Assembly: GCA_001724245.1 (NCBI GenBank)
Contig: MEDX01000103.1
Location: 1 to 28,824 of the forward strand
DNA: 28,824 nucleotides
Reading direction: 5' to 3'
From: Fonticula-like sp. SCN 57-25
Taxonomy: Eukaryota > Nucleariida > Rotosphaerida
Below are positions 27,530-28,824 of this stretch, one piece after another (position 1 is the first letter of the stretch; each line of letters starts with the position of its first letter). Under the pieces are notes generated by a model, which was not told the origin of the DNA, did no database searches, and saw nothing but the letters and a program-made list of their open reading frames with translations. The translations under genes were made by a program, and so were the position numbers.

Positions 27530-28697
27530 CGAGGCCGCGACGCTGCGCCGCTGGGTCGGTACAGCGCGCTGGACGTACAACGCGTGCCTCGCGGCGGTCA
27601 AGGGCGGCACGCCGCGGACGCTCGCTGCGCTGCGCGCTGCATGCCTCAACGCTGATTCACCTTTGCTACAAGCGAACCCGTGGGCCGCTGAGACACCGTA
27701 CGACGTCCGCGACGAGGCGCTACGCGACCTGCTCAAGGCGTACGACAGCACCTTCGCAGCCAAGCGACCCCGCTTTACCATGCGCTTCCGCTCCAAGAAA
27801 GCGGACGCCGAGGCCATCGTCGTCCACGCCAAGCACTGGGTGCACAAGCGCGGTGTCTACGCGTTCCTCGCTCGCATGCGCGCTGCAGAGCCGCTCCCTG
27901 ATGTACTGGGGTACGACGCGCGACTCGTGCGTGAGCGCTACGGCCGCTACTTCCTATGCGTACCACTTCCGGCGCCAGCACCTGTGATCTCGGGCGAGAA
28001 CCAAGCCCGAGCACCACGCGTTGTTGCGCTCGACCCTGGCGTGCGCACGTTCCTCACCGCGTACGATCCCGCGGGCGACGCGCACGAGATCGGTAAGGGC
28101 GACGTCTCGCGTCTACACAGGCTCGCGCACGCCGCTGACGACCTCCAGTCACGCTGGACGCTCATCCGCAATGGTACCGCGTCCATCTTCCCGGTGCCAG
28201 AGCACTACGCGCACTGGTCGCGTGCAGACTACCGCCACCGACTCGTCTACCGGCAGAAGCGCGCTGCCGCTCGGATACGGCGTCGCGTACGCAACCTCGT
28301 CGACGAACTCCACCGCCAGGCGGCACGCTGGCTCGCGCGTGAGCACGACGTCGTCCTGCTCCCTGTCTTTGACACGCAACGGATGGTACGTCGCTCGCCC
28401 GCGCGAAAGCTCAGCAGCAAGTCGGCGCGCGGCCTCGTTACGTGGTCCCACTACCGCTTCCGTACCCACTTGCTCCACAAGGCACGCGAGCTCCAGTGCG
28501 ACGTCGTACTATGCAACGAGGCGTACACGAGCAAGACGTGTGGCGCGTGCGGCCACCTCCATGCTGCGCTCGGAGGAAGCAAGGTGTTCCGCTGCCCGTC
28601 GTGCGGGGCGACAGCGGACCGCGACGTTCACGCCGCGCGCAACATCTTGTTGCGCTACATGAGTACGGGGCCTTCGGCCTCGTACGTTGGGGCTTGA
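27495..28697 (+). CDS. tnpB: TnpB/Fanzor-type RNA-guided nuclease
   Basis: The conserved part starts at 27495 (RVRKIRLFPSPDEAATLRRW, GTARWTYNACL) and ends at 28697, about 400 aa, +1 in frame relative to tnpA. The frame is open back to 26883, but it has no ATG between 26964 and the conserved start. RuvC-I Asp is in VALDPGVRTF (codon 28032-28034). The RuvC-II position reads VVLLPVFDTQRM with no Glu. An alternative Glu lies in NEAYTSKTCGACG (28518-28520), beside the zinc finger CGACG...CPSCG. RuvC-III is DRDVHAARN (Asp 28623-28625). The moved Glu is a feature of Fanzor and pro-Fanzor enzymes, which cut DNA guided by an RNA from the element's right end. It is not decidable here whether this is Fanzor2 or a TnpB close to it. 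Confidence 0.88.
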   Translation, partial: RVRKIRLFPSPDEAATLRRWVGTARWTYNACLAAVKGGTPRTLAALRAACLNADSPLLQANPWAAETPYDVRDEALRDLLKAYDSTFAAKRPRFTMRFRSKKADAEAIVVHAKHWVHKRGVYAFLARMRAAEPLPDVLGYDARLVRERYGRYFLCVPLPAPAPVISGENQARAPRVVALDPGVRTFLTAYDPAGDAHEIGKGDVSRLHRLAHAADDLQSRWTLIRNGTASIFPVPEHYAHWSRADYRHRLVYRQKRAAARIRRRVRNLVDELHRQAARWLAREHDVVLLPVFDTQRMVRRSPARKLSSKSARGLVTWSHYRFRTHLLHKARELQCDVVLCNEAYTSKTCGACGHLHAALGGSKVFRCPSCGATADRDVHAARNILLRYMSTGPSASYVGA

Positions 28698-28752
28698 CCC
28701 TTCCGTGCCTGTCGCGAGACAGCATGGTACAGGACTGAACGCTTTGTTCAGT
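28663..28752 (+). ncRNA. Candidate omegaRNA scaffold: three hairpins at the element's right end
   Basis: Three stem-loops in 90 nt span the tnpB stop. Hairpin 1 is a 10-bp stem 28663-28672/28676-28685 (one G-U pair) with a 3-nt loop. Hairpin 2 is CTGTC-GCGA-GACAG at 28709-28722 with a GNRA tetraloop, extendable around a one-base bulge. Hairpin 3 is a 7-bp stem 28734-28740/28746-28752. TnpB and Fanzor guide RNAs come from this position, overlapping the 3' end of the gene. Pairing is read by eye. Confidence 0.6.
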
Positions 28753-28764
28753 TTTCATTCAAGC
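28743..28764 (+). repeat. Right subterminal direct repeat of IS607 element
   Basis: Begins TTTGTTCAGTTT and continues TCATTCAA. Partner of the repeat at 26761-26782; it overlaps the third hairpin of the candidate guide RNA. Confidence 0.5.
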
Positions 28765-28824
28765 GTCCATCAATCAAAAGCTCTTAAAAGCGACTGGAAA
28801 ACAACTTGAAAGTGCGTTAAAATA

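Larger units (their letters stand above)
26761..28765 (+). mobile_element. IS607-type transposable element with tnpA and Fanzor/TnpB-like gene
   Basis: Serine recombinase and TnpB genes in the same orientation, overlapping, are the IS607 arrangement, here in a eukaryotic chromosome. Boundaries are approximate. They are set by a direct repeat of about 22 bp (18 matches) at 26761-26782 and 28743-28764: TTTGTTC, GTT and TCATTCAA are shared in order. Both genes are intact, suggesting a recent arrival or retained function. IS607 elements lack terminal inverted repeats, and I see none. Confidence 0.8.

Noticed and set aside
26906-27847. 313-aa minus-strand open frame in the IS607 element
   Set aside because: A shadow of the GC-rich tnpA and tnpB coding strand; low-complexity Val/Gly/Ala sequence with no motif.
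1-28824. CRISPR array or bacterial operon
   Set aside because: No regularly spaced identical repeats were seen. Genes have spliceosomal introns and eukaryotic families, so the IS607 element sits in a eukaryotic chromosome rather than bacterial contamination.

Overview
The window is nuclear DNA from a gene-dense eukaryote with many short introns. Coding sequence is GC-rich; introns and intergenic DNA are AT-rich. Fourteen of the fifteen host genes follow eukaryotic logic: spliceosomal introns, mitochondrial targeting peptides, and families such as SDHA, eEF1B, ING, COMMD8, DENR, MRPL15, PCIF1 and WDR37. COMMD, PCIF1, WDR37 and an STMP1-like microprotein, together with an FtsX-type permease, a PIF/Harbinger-type transposase fragment and an IS607 element, suit a unicellular eukaryote such as a zoosporic fungus, a unicellular holozoan or an amoebozoan. 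The sequence alone does not settle which.

Layout, left to right. At 1-235 is a truncated DDE transposase that runs into the 3' end of DNAJC12 (216-713, minus). ATP10 (774-1602) is divergent from DNAJC12. A VWA protein (1862-4060, minus) is divergent from SDHA (4367-6527). An ArfGAP-like gene with a BAG-like tail lies at 6736-7800, then an 847-bp gap with CCAAT boxes and eEF1B (8648-9473). An ING PHD-finger gene (9724-10957, minus) is divergent from COMMD8 (11090-11746). DENR (12080-12753, minus) is divergent from MRPL15 (12859-13804). PCIF1/CAPAM core (14068-15216), an orphan single-pass membrane protein (15682-16341), a 12-exon FtsX-type permease (17067-22315), a 58-aa orphan (22398-22679, minus), a coiled-coil orphan (22879-23524), WDR37 (23931-26268) and the STMP1-like microprotein (26360-26570, minus) follow. 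The right end is an IS607-type element (about 26761-28765) with tnpA, a Fanzor/TnpB-type nuclease gene and a structured 3' RNA candidate.

The host genes are housekeeping: mitochondria (ATP10, SDHA, MRPL15, STMP1-like), translation (eEF1B, DENR), chromatin and mRNA cap modification (ING, PCIF1), and membrane traffic or transport. Several are arranged as tight divergent pairs. CACGTG boxes stand upstream of three mitochondrial genes. A helically phased 4 x 10-bp repeat occurs upstream of two unrelated genes.

The two most notable signals are these. First, of 42 introns I could reconstruct by reading frame and homology, 37 have C at position +4 of the donor (GTACGY or GTGCGY) and none has the usual A. 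Second, the IS607 element has a TnpB whose catalytic site looks Fanzor-like (glutamate moved into the segment before the zinc finger), overlaps tnpA without its own nearby ATG, and ends in three consecutive hairpins.
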